6,318 bases of DNA, taken from positions 1 through 6,318 of the forward strand of contig CALDNB010000264.1 of NCBI GenBank assembly GCA_937914775.1, read 5' to 3'. Below are positions 6,144 to 6,318 of this stretch, one piece after another. This DNA comes from an uncultured Clostridia bacterium (GTDB taxonomy: Bacteria; Bacillota; Clostridia; Monoglobales; Firm-18). Each line of letters starts with the position of its first letter. Position 1 is the stretch's first letter. The notes beneath the pieces were generated by a model, which saw nothing but the letters and a program-made list of their open reading frames with translations, was not told where the DNA came from and did not search any database. Made by a program: the position numbers and the translations under genes.

Positions 6144-6318
6144 ATGGCTTACCAAGCAATATACCGCAAATGGCGACCAACCGTTTTTGAAGACGTGGTA
6201 GGTCAGAAGCATATTACAGAAACTTTAAAAAACGAACTTGTTTCAAATGCAGTTGCATCAATACACCAAATTCCTGAAATTGTTACACCGCTTAAACGCA
6301 GTATCCGCAGTTCTTCGT
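6144..6318 (+). CDS. dnaX: DNA polymerase III subunit gamma/tau, N-terminal fragment (partial; end divergent)
   Basis: Clamp-loader ATPase subunit of the replicative DNA polymerase III holoenzyme. Seen: MAYQAIYRKWRPTVFEDVVGQ (residues 1-21) and HITETLKNELVSNAVA (23-38), which match the invariant DnaX opening closely. ATG at 6144 is preceded by AGGAG (6131-6135), 8 bases away. The placement immediately downstream of SRP RNA is conserved in Firmicutes. I find no independent promoter in the 25-base gap, so transcription from the SRP RNA promoter through its 3' T-run is likely. Odd point: from about codon 39 (6258) the expected lead-in HAYLF and Walker A GxRGxGKT are absent and the frame instead reads SIHQIPEIVTPLKRS. 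None of the three plus frames restores the motif before the window ends. This may be a misassembled contig end rather than a true variant. Confidence 0.85.
   Translation, partial: MAYQAIYRKWRPTVFEDVVGQKHITETLKNELVSNAVASIHQIPEIVTPLKRSIRSSS

Noticed and set aside
6003..6212. Open frame of 69 codons on the minus strand
   Set aside because: It lies antisense to the SRP RNA and the start of dnaX, both strongly supported on the plus strand, and its protein shows no recognisable motif.
6283..6318. Last 36 bases as a CRISPR repeat unit or insertion-sequence end
   Set aside because: Only one copy is visible, with no spacer periodicity or terminal inverted repeat, and I recognise no known repeat family.

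Overview
The window reads as ordinary chromosome from an AT-rich, low-GC Gram-positive bacterium, most likely a Clostridia-type Firmicute. The reasons are the large Bacillus/Clostridium-type SRP RNA with an Alu domain placed directly before dnaX, an RqcH of Bacillus-like length, a secreted SLH-domain protein, strong purine-rich ribosome binding sites and sigma-A-like promoters with TGn-extended -10 elements. Species cannot be named from this sequence.

Layout. On the minus strand, read from right to left, are lacZ (2701-5742, GH2 beta-galactosidase), a small secreted protein made almost only of three SLH repeats (2011-2628), rqcH (235-1938, ribosome-associated quality control factor) and the first 57 codons of metG (1-171, methionyl-tRNA synthetase, running off the left edge). 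On the plus strand, divergent from lacZ, are the SRP RNA gene (about 5846-6118) and the beginning of dnaX (6144 to the right edge). The only non-coding stretch over 100 bases without a product is the lacZ/SRP RNA divergent promoter region (5743-5845).

Regulation seen. Promoters can be proposed in front of metG, rqcH, lacZ and the SRP RNA. A hairpin plus T-run terminator sits on the end of the SLH gene. A second, 12-bp perfect inverted repeat lies between lacZ and the SLH gene: it is placed to terminate lacZ, but its 3' arm is also the SLH gene's ribosome binding site. The minus-strand genes therefore look mostly like separate short transcription units and not one functional operon. The SRP RNA and dnaX probably share a transcript.

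How the genes relate. SRP RNA, RqcH, MetRS and DnaX are housekeeping functions (protein targeting, rescue of stalled 50S subunits, tRNA charging, replication clamp loading). LacZ and the SLH protein are accessory. I see no mobile element, CRISPR array or defence system, and no convincing new system. The points most worth checking are the hairpin that overlaps the SLH ribosome binding site, and the last ~60 bases of dnaX, which stop matching the DnaX family just before the Walker A motif and may be an assembly artefact at a contig end.
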